NCBI GenBank assembly: GCA_904420505.1
Contig: CAJFVS010000007.1
Location: 1-36,115 of the forward strand
Reading direction: 5' to 3'
DNA: 36,115 nt
DNA from: Candidatus Alloruminococcus vanvlietii
GTDB lineage: Bacteria; Bacillota; Clostridia; Oscillospirales; Ruminococcaceae
The notes below the pieces were generated by a model. It was given only the letters and a program-made list of their open reading frames with translations. It had not been told where the DNA came from and searched no databases. Both the position numbers and the translations under genes were made by a program. Positions 22,515-30,987 of the stretch are shown here, piece after piece. Within the stretch, counting starts at the first letter, position 1, and each line of letters begins with the position of its first letter.

Positions 22515-24586
22515 ACGCTCACCTCATCCTCTGCCTGCGGGGAATATTCCACCTGGCACAATTTTAGCACAAATTGCGTATACCGGGCGGTTTGTTCGCT
22601 TTGCACCTGGGTAACGCAGCCAAACAGGCAGTTGCCGGCGCAGTCGCGGTAACACAGCGTGCCGCCTTGCGCAATTAGCTGCCAAAATTTCTGCAAAAGC
22701 TCGTCTTCCAGCAAGGCAAAGCGTATGGTCGCCTCTATCTTGCTCTGCCCGTTTTGCTCAAAAATAGGCAAACGCCTGCCCATGCACCAAATGGCTTCGC
22801 CGGTTAACGTTTCCGTGCGGTTTAAAGCAAAGGGGGATTCCTGCCGAAGGCATAGTTTTAGCATGTCCCCCAGGTTTTCCACCGGTGCCAGGGTGGCGTT
22901 TTGCACGCAAACGGTAAATTCCACCGGCAGGGAAACGGCAAAGCAGTCCTGGGAGGTAACCGCGCGCAGGGAAAAGGAATGGGCGCCTACACAGCCAAAA
23001 TCGGTAAAGGACTGGGCTGCAAAACGGTGGATGGGCTTGCCGTCGCGCAAAAGGTAAATTTTCTCGTTTACCGGCCAGGAAGCCAGGGTGGCCTTTACCC
23101 CTCCTTCCACCCCTTCCAGCACAAATTCCGGCACCGCCGGCTTGGGCGTCTCAAGGGCAAGCGGGTAGCCGCCCCATTCGCTTACCAGCGAAAATTCGTT
23201 TTGTATGCGCACCTGCACCGAATATTCCCCGTCCGGCAAAAAGGCGCTCACCTTGTGTTCCTTTTGGGTGCCGGCCAACGGCCCCGCATGGTACACTTCC
23301 CTTTCGCCCTGCAAAATGCGCACTTCATACCCCAGCTGCCCCTGGCTTTGCCAGGCAATGGTTGGCCTGCCGCTTTGGCTTACCCCGGTGATGCTGGGCG
23401 CCTGGGGGGCTGCGCGCACCACGATGGAGGCAGGGGTGCAGTATTCCCCGGGCACAGAATCAATGTTGTAGGTGCGCACCCGCCACCAGCCCTGCCCTGC
23501 CTGCAAAGTGCCGGCGGCTGCGGTGTAGCTGGTCTGGGGGCCGGTTTGGCTTGCCAAAGGGGTAAATTCTTCCCCGTCCTGGCTGTATTCCAAATCAAAC
23601 CCGGCGGGGGTGGTGTTGGTGGCAATCACATGCCGCCAGGTAAAAACCGTGGGCGATAACGCATCCACAAACGCATTCACAGGGCTTACGGCCACCGCCT
23701 GCGAAACAGCGTCCTGGGTGGAAAGTTCCATCCACGCGCTGGGCGCGCTTGCCACCCCGTCGTCGCTTTCTAAAACAAGCTGCCATTCAAAGCTTTTGGC
23801 CGCCGGGAAGGTGTTGGCAGGCACTTCTACATAGCTTTGCGCGCCGTCTACTACGATTTCATTGACCGTTTCGCTTCCCTTTTCTCTCCAGCGGAAGGTA
23901 GCTTTTTTCTGGGTGATTTTCTCCTGCACGCCAGAAGAATTGTACCCAAACCGCCAGCGGAAGGTTTGGGGCTTGGTGCGGTCTACAAACCCCGAAGTCG
24001 GCGATAAATCCGATATGGTAGGCACTACGTCTTCATAGGTGTGCAAAAGGTAGGGCGGGTTTGCCCCCGTATGCGAGTTTGTGGTGATGGACGCCGATAC
24101 ATTGTACTGGGTATTGGCATATATATTCACCGAACACCCGCAGGTAGGGGATGCGAACACCGTATAGGTATCCCCTTGCTGGCTGGGGCTGCATTGGTTG
24201 GCATGGATATATTGCCCGTTTGTAAAATGGGGGATGCTTATGGAAGCGTCGATTGGCCCGGTGCCAGCTACAAAGCTGGAAGACCCCCAGCTTAACCAGT
24301 AGGTAAAGGTGCCGCCTGGCAGCGCGCCCGAACCCGAATAGCTTTTATCGGCTATGTAAATATACACCTGGGTATTCAATTTGCGTTTTTTGCCGTATTG
24401 GGTGGTGCCCACCGGGAACAGCATGCGCAGGTTGCGCCCCGATGTGGGCGGGTAATACCCGTCGTTTGCGTTAAACGAATACCCTACCGAGCTTGTCAAA
24501 GTATCCCCATCGATTCTCACCCCGCCATTTACAAAGTCTTCCAGGTATGTTTCGTTGCTGTATATTTTCTCTTCATAAGTTGCCAT
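22511..24586 (-). CDS. Large Fn3-repeat adhesin/tail fibre with Dit-like C-terminus
   Basis: 691 aa, the largest protein of the cassette. Residues 1-190 resemble a DNRLRE-type beta-sandwich (GYSFNANDGYYPPTSGRNLRMLF, QVYIYIADKSYSGSGALPGG). Residues of about 195-575 hold four Ig/fibronectin-III-like repeats, each starting with a PSI/PTISD-type strand. The last 115 residues (GDMLKLCLRQESPFALNRTE to FVLKLCQVEYSP) look like a distal-tail anchoring domain. I infer it binds a cell-surface glycan or protein and anchors directly to the particle. Start at the ATG at 24586 with GGAGGGAT upstream; an in-frame codon at 24610 has no such signal. Confidence 0.7.
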   Translation of the reverse strand: MATYEEKIYSNETYLEDFVNGGVRIDGDTLTSSVGYSFNANDGYYPPTSGRNLRMLFPVGTTQYGKKRKLNTQVYIYIADKSYSGSGALPGGTFTYWLSWGSSSFVAGTGPIDASISIPHFTNGQYIHANQCSPSQQGDTYTVFASPTCGCSVNIYANTQYNVSASITTNSHTGANPPYLLHTYEDVVPTISDLSPTSGFVDRTKPQTFRWRFGYNSSGVQEKITQKKATFRWREKGSETVNEIVVDGAQSYVEVPANTFPAAKSFEWQLVLESDDGVASAPSAWMELSTQDAVSQAVAVSPVNAFVDALSPTVFTWRHVIATNTTPAGFDLEYSQDGEEFTPLASQTGPQTSYTAAAGTLQAGQGWWRVRTYNIDSVPGEYCTPASIVVRAAPQAPSITGVSQSGRPTIAWQSQGQLGYEVRILQGEREVYHAGPLAGTQKEHKVSAFLPDGEYSVQVRIQNEFSLVSEWGGYPLALETPKPAVPEFVLEGVEGGVKATLASWPVNEKIYLLRDGKPIHRFAAQSFTDFGCVGAHSFSLRAVTSQDCFAVSLPVEFTVCVQNATLAPVENLGDMLKLCLRQESPFALNRTETLTGEAIWCMGRRLPIFEQNGQSKIEATIRFALLEDELLQKFWQLIAQGGTLCYRDCAGNCLFGCVTQVQSEQTARYTQFVLKLCQVEYSPQAEDEVSV

Positions 24587-24603
24587 TGGCTTATCCCTCC
24601 TCT

Positions 24604-25470
24604 CTACCAAATTTCATCGGTTTGCGCAGGGGAAAAAGCGTATTCTTTTTCCCCCTGTTCGTTTTCGGCGTAAGAAAATGTCCCGTTTTCTTCGCTAGTT
24701 AGCCACAGCGTAATGGCAAACGGGCAAACGCCGCTGCTGTCGGTGCTTTGCTGCCAATTGGTATCGGCGCTGGCGCTGTAACATACCGCCTGCGCGCAAG
24801 AATTTTCCCACGGCCCGCATACCTGCACCAGCGCAAGGCTGGTGTGTGCCTGCGCGCTTTTTTGTATGGCCTGCAAAGCGCTGTCATCCGTTGCAACGCC
24901 GGTGATATTCGCTTGTTTTTTGTCCGTTTGCATCACCCGCTGCAATTGGGCGTACATGTCGTAAAAGCAGGTTTTGGCAGGCGCGTTTTCCACCTGCAGC
25001 CGTTCAATGCCCCTGCCAAGGGGTTTGTACCCTTCGCCGGTGGAAACAAACCATGCCCCCTCTTTGGACGTTTGGCATTCGTGCAAAACATACAGCTTTA
25101 TTTCCACATCCAGCAGGGCAAACGCACCGTTGTCATCATCCCAGCTCAGCGTGCCCTTTTGCGCCTGGATGGCGGCCGCCTGCCCCTCATCCAGCTGGGG
25201 CAGTGCCTGCGCTTGCTGCACAAACTGCAAAACCTCTTCTATAGCGGTTTGGGCCTGTTTGCGTTCGCTTTCGCTTGCATAATACAAGCGCATATGCACC
25301 ATAAAGCTGTGGCAGGCCAGCCAACCGCCGTTTAAAAAGCGCTTTTGTATCTGCATGCCCGTATAGGTAACCGACGCCCCTTCGCCCTTTACAGGCGTTT
25401 TGGCACAGGCAATTGCCGCAAGCGGGGTACAGCCTGCCAAGTAACTTTGCATAGAATCTATTAGGCTCAT
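24604..25470 (-). CDS. Tail completion plus tail-tube-like protein (probable fusion)
   Basis: 288 aa. The first 135 residues (MSLIDSMQSYLAGCTPLAAIACAK; MQIQKRFLNGGWLACHSFMVHMRLYYASESERKQAQTAIEEVLQFV) look like a phage minor capsid/tail-terminator protein. The remainder starts near residue 145 with YKPLGRGIERLQVENA and reads like an A118-type major tail protein (PLGkGI start, then VTG...LSF-type strands). Those are normally two genes, so I infer a fusion. ATG at 25470 with AAGGAGGGA upstream. No tape-measure gene follows. Confidence in the phage structural role is fair, in the exact identity low. Confidence 0.55.
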   Translation of the reverse strand: MSLIDSMQSYLAGCTPLAAIACAKTPVKGEGASVTYTGMQIQKRFLNGGWLACHSFMVHMRLYYASESERKQAQTAIEEVLQFVQQAQALPQLDEGQAAAIQAQKGTLSWDDDNGAFALLDVEIKLYVLHECQTSKEGAWFVSTGEGYKPLGRGIERLQVENAPAKTCFYDMYAQLQRVMQTDKKQANITGVATDDSALQAIQKSAQAHTSLALVQVCGPWENSCAQAVCYSASADTNWQQSTDSSGVCPFAITLWLTSEENGTFSYAENEQGEKEYAFSPAQTDEIW

Positions 25471-25482
25471 CCAATCCCTCCT

Positions 25483-25884
25483 TTATATGCATGTAATGGC
25501 CATATGCCCCAGCGGGCCCTGGCGCAAATCCTGCACGGCGTTTACCGTGCCGGACACAAGCCCTAACGCATCCAGCTGCGAAACGCTTTGCAAAGCCTGC
25601 GGCCCCTGCCCAACGGCCACAATATCCCCCGGCGCTACGGTGTACTGGGCGGCGTCCTGTCCGTCAAACAATCCGGGTTCACAGTAACGCATGGGGTTAT
25701 CGTTCAAAATGCGCACGCAAAATGCATTGTCGGGCGTGCTGTGCCGCCCCGGAATGGCCACCCGGCGGATGCTGGGCTGGATCCCCACGCTTTGGCTGAC
25801 ACTTACGCCCTTTACCACGCGGCATACATACGCGCCATCCTCTGCCTGGTGGTAAATCGTTGCCTCTTTTGTAAAACCTAGCAT
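25483..25884 (-). CDS. Phage structural protein, DUF6751-like
   Basis: 133 aa. Pattern TIYHQAEDGAYVCRVVKGVSVSQS, then RVAIPGRHSTPDNAFCVRIL, then VAPGDIVAVGQGP matches small siphophage head or tail joining proteins annotated DUF6751. Its biochemical role is not established. ATG at 25884 has AAGGAGGT upstream and overlaps the preceding gene by seven bases. It stands where head-tail joining genes are expected. Confidence 0.6.
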   Translation of the reverse strand: MLGFTKEATIYHQAEDGAYVCRVVKGVSVSQSVGIQPSIRRVAIPGRHSTPDNAFCVRILNDNPMRYCEPGLFDGQDAAQYTVAPGDIVAVGQGPQALQSVSQLDALGLVSGTVNAVQDLRQGPLGHMAITCI

Positions 25885-26240
25885 GAAAACGACCTCCTTA
25901 TCCCGCGGAACAGCAAGCCTGTCCCGCGCAAATAAGGGTTAACCGCATCGTATATACGTATGCTTTTGCTTTGCATACTGGGGCTTTGGTCGCCGTAGGT
26001 AACGCTTAACCCGTCGTTTTTTTCGCTTTTTACCCCCTGCGGGGCGTCTTCCAGCTCTTTTAAAGCGTCTACGCAGGCGCAAAACGCCAGCTGTACCTGC
26101 TGCCTATCGGTGTAATCTTTGGCGCGGTCCAATGTCAACGCATCCAGTTCATAGTCTGCTTTGGGGCCGTACTTTAAAAATTCTTCCTCGCTTAATGCGC
26201 CGTGATAGGTGTTTTGATAAAATGTATAGGTTGCGTACAA
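25878..26240 (-). CDS. Head-tail connector-like protein
   Basis: 120 aa. YATYTFYQNTYHGALSEEEFLKYGPKADYELDALTLDRAKDY followed by a helical run (QQVQLAFCACVDALKELEDA) and IRIYDAVNPYLRGTGLLFRGI matches the small helical gp6/gp15-type connectors that sit beneath the portal. The TTG at 26240 is chosen as start because AAAGGGGG lies seven bases upstream; an in-frame TTG at 26258 would put that motif inside the gene. It follows a terminator-like hairpin after the capsid gene. Confidence 0.68.
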   Translation of the reverse strand: MYATYTFYQNTYHGALSEEEFLKYGPKADYELDALTLDRAKDYTDRQQVQLAFCACVDALKELEDAPQGVKSEKNDGLSVTYGDQSPSMQSKSIRIYDAVNPYLRGTGLLFRGIRRSFSC

Positions 26241-26261
26241 TGGTTTTCCCCCTTTCAAAAT

Positions 26262-26292
26262 AAAAAGCGGAGGAGCTTTTCCCCCGCTTTTT
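26262..26292 (-). terminator. Terminator or attenuator after the capsid gene
   Basis: AAAAAGCGG (26262-26270) with CCGCTTTTT (26284-26292), T-rich on both flanks. Lying inside the cassette, it probably reduces transcription of the downstream tail genes relative to capsid. The 170 bp between it and the capsid stop hold no gene. Confidence 0.7.
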
Positions 26293-26462
26293 TCATACCC
26301 TGCCGCTTATACAGCCTTTGGGGGCAATGTCCCGTTTGAATTGCCCGGCGCCAGCGGCCCAAACCCGCTTTCCCGCTTTTTAGGGGAGCGCGCAATAAAC
26401 GGGGTTTTTCAAATTCCCTCGTGGAACAAATCCTGCTGCCCGGCAGGCCATGCTGTTTTTGC

Positions 26463-27332
26463 TTATGCGGCGTAGCTTACATAAATGCCCGCCAGCTTGT
26501 TTTCCATCACGTCGGCCAGGCCGTAGGAACGGAAAAAGAACATCCAGCTGTCGTTTACCTGGTTTTCCTGCGGGGTGACGATTTTATTAACCGTATGTTT
26601 GGGGTATTGGATAACCGCCGGTTTGTGCACAATCATAAAGTGGATCGCCTTGGCGTCCGAAGCCGGGGCAAACCCACCATCGGTTTCGCCGTCGCTTGTG
26701 CCGTCTTTCAAGTCAATCTTGGTGTAAAAACGGCTTTTGGGCACGCGGATAACCGCTGCAAAAGAATCAAAAATATCCTTGTTTACCGTGATATCCACCT
26801 GCATGGCTTTGTTGTAGTCGGCCTGGGAAATGAACAGGTAGCGGTCGGTTTCGGGCACTTCGTCGTCATCCATTTTGGCGCTGGCCTGCACAATGGCGTC
26901 AATGACATCCTCGCCGGTGGTATAGGTGCCGGTGATGCTGCTTACACCCGCTTTGGAAGCATAGCAGGCAAAACGGAACGCGTCGATTTCGGGTGCGGTT
27001 TTGGTGCGGATAAACTCAGAAGAAAGCTTGCCAAACGCAACGCCGGCGGTTTCTTCGTTGTCCATCGCATCGATGGAAAATTTGCGGCCGCGGTCGTAGT
27101 TAAAGGTAACGGTCTCATTGGTCAAGGTCACATCGCCCGCCACATAGCCGCCGTTGCGCGAATAATCGGCCAGGCCGTCCATTGTAATTTTGGGAATCAC
27201 CAATTCGTTTGCATTGGCCCCCGCGCCCATCAATTCGGTGTCGCCGTCGAGCACCGAGGTCAAAGAACTTTGTTTGTACACTTCATCCAGCAAGCCGATG
27301 TAGCGTTTGAATAAAGTAATGGAATTTGCCAT
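26463..27332 (-). CDS. Major capsid protein
   Basis: 289 aa, a HK97-fold-type major capsid protein of the small class without a delta domain. It opens ANSITLFKRYIGLLDEVYKQSSLTSVLDG, continues KITMDGLADYSRNGGYVAGDVTLTNETVTFNYDRGRKFSIDAMDNEE, has the middle segment LFISQADYNKAM, and ends with FRSYGLADVMENKLAGIYVSYAA; all typical of Firmicute siphophage capsids. It follows the scaffold gene directly. Acidic composition and lack of cysteine-rich or membrane parts fit. It should form the shell with the scaffold and portal. Confidence 0.85.
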   Translation of the reverse strand: MANSITLFKRYIGLLDEVYKQSSLTSVLDGDTELMGAGANANELVIPKITMDGLADYSRNGGYVAGDVTLTNETVTFNYDRGRKFSIDAMDNEETAGVAFGKLSSEFIRTKTAPEIDAFRFACYASKAGVSSITGTYTTGEDVIDAIVQASAKMDDDEVPETDRYLFISQADYNKAMQVDITVNKDIFDSFAAVIRVPKSRFYTKIDLKDGTSDGETDGGFAPASDAKAIHFMIVHKPAVIQYPKHTVNKIVTPQENQVNDSWMFFFRSYGLADVMENKLAGIYVSYAA

Positions 27333-27357
27333 GTTTTTTTACTCCTTTTTTGTTTTT

Positions 27358-27867
27358 TTACAGTCCCATCGCGCGGCGCGCGGCCATGTCGGCCATGCTG
27401 GCGCTCGCGCTTTGGCTCATGGTGCAAAACTGCGGGTATTGGCCGTCGGGCGCTTCAAACAGGTACGGGCATTCCTCTTTGATGCGCTTTAGCTGCTCGT
27501 CTAACCCGGTCAGCTTGCCCTCCTCCAGGCGGATAAGCGATATATCCAGCAAAGCCATCACCGCTTTTGGGCTGCGCACCTGCGCGTCTTTGAGCGCTTG
27601 CCCCAGCGCATAGTCGCGCGCAAGCTGTTCTTTTTGCGCATACAGCGCCCCGTTTTCTTGCTCCAGGCGCAAAAGCTCTTGTTGCAGTTGGGCAAGGGTT
27701 TCCCCCTCCCCGTTTTCCAGCGCCTGCTGTGCGGTTTGCAGCTTCTTTTTCAGCGCGTTTACCTCGTTTTCGTGCTTGTAGCTTTTGCGAAAACGCTTTA
27801 AAAACGCCTCCTGGTTTTCTTTAGGCAGCTTTGCGCCAAATTCTTCTAATAATTCTAAAATATCCAT
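27358..27867 (-). CDS. Phage scaffolding protein (GP20 family)
   Basis: 169 aa, predominantly a long coiled coil from residue 30 to 95 (HENEVNALKKKLQTAQQALENGEGETLAQLQQELLRLEQE region) as in GP20-type scaffolds, with a C-terminal capsid-interaction segment (SPKAVMALLDISLIRLEEGKLTGLDEQLKRIKE). It directs capsid assembly and is lost at maturation. I place the start at the second ATG (27867), four bases after GGAGGG; the first ATG at 27879 has no ribosome binding site. Confidence 0.85.
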   Translation of the reverse strand: MDILELLEEFGAKLPKENQEAFLKRFRKSYKHENEVNALKKKLQTAQQALENGEGETLAQLQQELLRLEQENGALYAQKEQLARDYALGQALKDAQVRSPKAVMALLDISLIRLEEGKLTGLDEQLKRIKEECPYLFEAPDGQYPQFCTMSQSASASMADMAARRAMGL

Positions 27868-27886
27868 AAAACCCTCCATACATGTT

Positions 27887-29257
27887 TTATACAGGTTGTC
27901 CCTGTGAGGGGTGCCCGGCGTTTGTATCGTCTGTGTGCAGGTCGGTCAAATACCCCTTTGCCGTTTCTTCATCCACGTTAAAGTACCATGCCAGTAGCTT
28001 TTGCGGGCGCATCCCCATCTCCACCATGGCCTTTAAGCGGTCAAATTCGCTTTGGGTGTCCTCAAATACGCTGTCGCCAAACTGGATGGACGCTTTATAC
28101 TCCCCAACAGGGGCCAGATGGTACAAAGTTGCCAGCGCATCCAGCGCCTGTAACAATTCTTCAATGGCAGCACCGGCCGCGCGCTGAATGTCGGTGATGG
28201 TGTAATAGGTGGTGCGGTCCTCGCTTATCACCTGGGTGGCGGTTAAAGCCCTGCGGGCAGTATCAAACGAAAACGTACCCGAGGATACCCCCACCTGCAT
28301 TTCCAGCAGGCGCAGCAATTGGTTTAAACCGTTTTGGTATTCTTCCTGGCGGATGTGCGGGGTATAATCGGTGAACATTTGTTCTTGCCCCTGCAAATTC
28401 AGCTTGATGTATTCATCCGCGTCCTCCAGCATGATTTTGCCGGTTTTTAGGTCGCGGCGCACACAAAGCTCGTCCACAATTTTTTTGCGCTTGCCGCTTT
28501 TAAATTCCCATAGATAATCCTCGTACAGCTTGTCAATGCCGTCTAGCGTGTCCATGCACCTAGCAAACAGCGATACCGGCAACGGGCTTGCAGGGTCAAT
28601 ATGGTTTACCCCCGGCATGCGAAAACATCCAAACAGCGGGCGCAAAATGCCCTGCATCACGGTTTCTTCCTGCAATTGGCCCCAGTCGTCCACCACGCTT
28701 AAATTCACCCTGGCGCCCAAAACGCCGCCGCTGTTTACAAACGCTTCGTTGGTTACCACATACTCGTTGTTTTGCAGCGTGTGGCGCTCTAAGCGGGTGT
28801 AGCAAATGCCGTTTGTTTCACGGGTGTCGGTAAAAAAGGCGTCGGTCACCATGCCGGTTACATCGTATGCAAGCGGGAAAAACCGCTCGGCGCTGACAAG
28901 CTCAATGCCCACCTGCTTATTTTGCACCACCGGCTTTAGCACCACCTGCCCGCCTATGCACATAAGCTGCACCGCTTCGTGCATGCGCGGAAGCACCTGG
29001 CGCTGCAAAATGGCTTGCAGATACTGCGCCCTCTCGCCCCCCTGCACCGCAACTTGCAGCTCGGCGTTGGTTAAATGCGCAATGTGCGCGCTTACCACCG
29101 CCATCAAATGCAGCGAATCCTCCTCGCTGCAAAAACGGGTAAACCACATTTTTATCTGCTCGCGCATGGTGTTGGATACCTGCGGCTGCAAAAAATACGG
29201 CTTGATGGTAAGCTTAGGCGGCTTTTGCGCCAACCGCTTTTGTTTCAAATTGAACAT
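27887..29257 (-). CDS. Phage portal protein (SPP1 gp6/A118-like)
   Basis: 456 aa, the length of this portal class. It shows a helical opening (NTMREQIKMWFTRFCSEED), a middle beta segment (IELVSAERFFPLAYDVTGMVTDAFFTDTRE), and a stem/crown part with GVSSGTFSFDTARRALTATQVISEDRTTYYTITDIQ, a very typical portal motif. The portal ring is the DNA entry point and docks the terminase. AAAGGAGG lies 12 bases upstream of the ATG at 29257. Position between terminase and scaffold is canonical. Confidence 0.85.
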   Translation of the reverse strand: MFNLKQKRLAQKPPKLTIKPYFLQPQVSNTMREQIKMWFTRFCSEEDSLHLMAVVSAHIAHLTNAELQVAVQGGERAQYLQAILQRQVLPRMHEAVQLMCIGGQVVLKPVVQNKQVGIELVSAERFFPLAYDVTGMVTDAFFTDTRETNGICYTRLERHTLQNNEYVVTNEAFVNSGGVLGARVNLSVVDDWGQLQEETVMQGILRPLFGCFRMPGVNHIDPASPLPVSLFARCMDTLDGIDKLYEDYLWEFKSGKRKKIVDELCVRRDLKTGKIMLEDADEYIKLNLQGQEQMFTDYTPHIRQEEYQNGLNQLLRLLEMQVGVSSGTFSFDTARRALTATQVISEDRTTYYTITDIQRAAGAAIEELLQALDALATLYHLAPVGEYKASIQFGDSVFEDTQSEFDRLKAMVEMGMRPQKLLAWYFNVDEETAKGYLTDLHTDDTNAGHPSQGQPV

Positions 29258-29288
29258 TTTTTCTGAAAACCTCCTTTATACGCCGCTT

Positions 29289-30512
29289 CTACAACGGCAG
29301 AATGCGGCGCAATACACTTTGGCAAAAATACCGCATGTCGTCCATGGCATGGTCGTTTTCCTTTAAGGGCACATCGCCCTGGGCGTTTGTGTCCCAGCTG
29401 TAAAGGGCAATTTCCCGCAAAAAGTCCTTGCAGCTTTTATGGATTTGCAAGCGTCTGTTTTGCAGATATCCCATCACGCAGCGGATACCGTCAAGCACGC
29501 GGTTATCGCCCTTGCGCACCATAAATTCCCCATGCCGGCGGATGCACTCGATAAACGACGCGGCCGAAGGGTCTACCACCACATACGCAATTTTGCGCCC
29601 TTTTGCCAAAACGCAAAGCTGCTGGTAATATTCCTCGTCGGTCAAGCTGTGCCCGCATGCGCGCGAATCGTAGTAATATTCGCCAATGCGCACCGCACGG
29701 CTTTGGCCCACGCTCCACAACCCGGCTGAAAAAGGGTTTCGCGTGCCGTAATCCACCGAGATAAAATATTCCCCCTCCGGCTTATCCTCGCACACCATGC
29801 TTTTGTCAAACATCGGGTAAATAAGCCCCTGCGCCGCCACCCACTGCCCCAGCACAAACCGCCTGTAAAACACCCCGCTGTACAGCGTTTGGTAGCGTTT
29901 TTTTATCTGTTCGCTCAAAGATGGGTTGTCCTCCATGGTAAAGTGCAGGTACAGCACCTTTTTTTGCGCCCGGGCGGCGGGCTGTACCCATTCTTTGTAA
30001 AACCAGTGCGCCGGGCTTTGCGGGTTGCAGCTAAACCAGAATTTGCTCTTTTCCAGCGAAGCCCTTGCCAGCGCCTGCCATACAAAGCTCTGGGGCAAAA
30101 TCGCCGCTTCGTCAAACAGCACCCCGCCCAGCGTGATGCCCTGTATGCGCGCCGCCGCCCCTTCGTCCTTGCCGCCAAATAAATAAAAGCGGTTTTCCGC
30201 CTTTGCCCCTTTTACCAATAAGCACCGGCGGGATGCAATGTATTTTGCCTTGTAGCGGGTGTTTTTTTCCAGCGTTTTCAGCAGTGGGTAAACCACGTTT
30301 CGCTCGGCGCTTTGCAGTGTTTTGCCGCAAATGGCAAACGCGGTGTCGTCAAATGTGGCCATGGCCCATAACACAAACGAAAGCGATAAACACAGCGTTT
30401 TGCCCGAGCGCACCGCCCCGTCGCATAGAATCCCTTCGTGCTGGCGCATATCCGGGTGCATCCACCAGGTAAGCACCCTAAGCTGCTTTGGGCTAAACGA
30501 GGTAATCTCCAT
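29289..30512 (-). CDS. Terminase large subunit
   Basis: 407-aa packaging motor. ATPase domain: Walker A GAVRSGKT at residues 32-39 and Walker B VLFDEA at 131-136. A C-terminal RNase H-like nuclease follows: FISVDYGTRNPFSAGLW, then VVDPSAASFI, then the late acidic pair in NDHAMDDMRYF. These are the features of PBSX/SPP1-type large terminases, and no catalytic residue seems lost. ATG at 30512 has AAAGGGAGGA upstream; an upstream open extension to 30626 overlaps the small subunit and is rejected. Overlaps the small terminase gene by 20 bp. Confidence 0.9.
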   Translation of the reverse strand: MEITSFSPKQLRVLTWWMHPDMRQHEGILCDGAVRSGKTLCLSLSFVLWAMATFDDTAFAICGKTLQSAERNVVYPLLKTLEKNTRYKAKYIASRRCLLVKGAKAENRFYLFGGKDEGAAARIQGITLGGVLFDEAAILPQSFVWQALARASLEKSKFWFSCNPQSPAHWFYKEWVQPAARAQKKVLYLHFTMEDNPSLSEQIKKRYQTLYSGVFYRRFVLGQWVAAQGLIYPMFDKSMVCEDKPEGEYFISVDYGTRNPFSAGLWSVGQSRAVRIGEYYYDSRACGHSLTDEEYYQQLCVLAKGRKIAYVVVDPSAASFIECIRRHGEFMVRKGDNRVLDGIRCVMGYLQNRRLQIHKSCKDFLREIALYSWDTNAQGDVPLKENDHAMDDMRYFCQSVLRRILPL

Positions 30513-30939
30513 TTTCTTCCTCCCTTTGCCCGTCGTTTTCCTGACCATCCTTGCCTTCGCCGCCCATTGGCTTTTGCCAAATGCTGGCGCAGGCGTTGTC
30601 CAGTGCTTGAATGAGCGCTTCGTCACCCGGCTCTTCTTGCTGCGGCTGCGGTTTTTCCCGCCAGATATTGGGCAGGCGGTTTTTCAGCCAGAACACGCAT
30701 GCGGTGGTGTTGCCTTCCAGCGCCTTTTGCAGCAGGGCCTCTTCCACTAAGCAGCATTCCATCTCGCGCCCTTGCTCCAGCGCCTTTTGCAGCGCTTCGC
30801 TTTTGCGCACCCTGCGCAAAAAAACGGTTTTGCTTACCCCCAGCGCTTTGGCAATAGCCTCGTCGTCCAGCCCGCGGCGCGCATAAGCGCATAAGCGTTT
30901 TGCCAGGGTTTCATCGGCCTCATCCAGTTGTTTTGCCAT
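30493..30939 (-). CDS. Terminase small subunit
   Basis: 148 aa. A helix-turn-helix (residues 20-55: CAYARRGLDDEAIAKALGVSKTVFLRRVRKSEAL) for packaging-site recognition is followed by a helical oligomerisation part (ECCLVEEALLQKALEGNTTACVFWLKNRLPNIWRE), and an acidic Gln-rich tail. The phrase TTACVFWLKNR is highly typical of phage small terminases. ATG at 30939 has AAGGAGGAG upstream. It starts 48 bp after the sigma-like regulator gene. Confidence 0.85.
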   Translation of the reverse strand: MAKQLDEADETLAKRLCAYARRGLDDEAIAKALGVSKTVFLRRVRKSEALQKALEQGREMECCLVEEALLQKALEGNTTACVFWLKNRLPNIWREKPQPQQEEPGDEALIQALDNACASIWQKPMGGEGKDGQENDGQREEENGDYLV

Positions 30940-30987
30940 GTTTCTCCTCCTTTCAAGGGCATACTACACCCAACGCGCCCTGACATG

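Noticed and set aside
26421-27314. 297-codon plus-strand open frame opposite the capsid gene
   Set aside because: Antisense to the capsid gene, with no start signal or motif.
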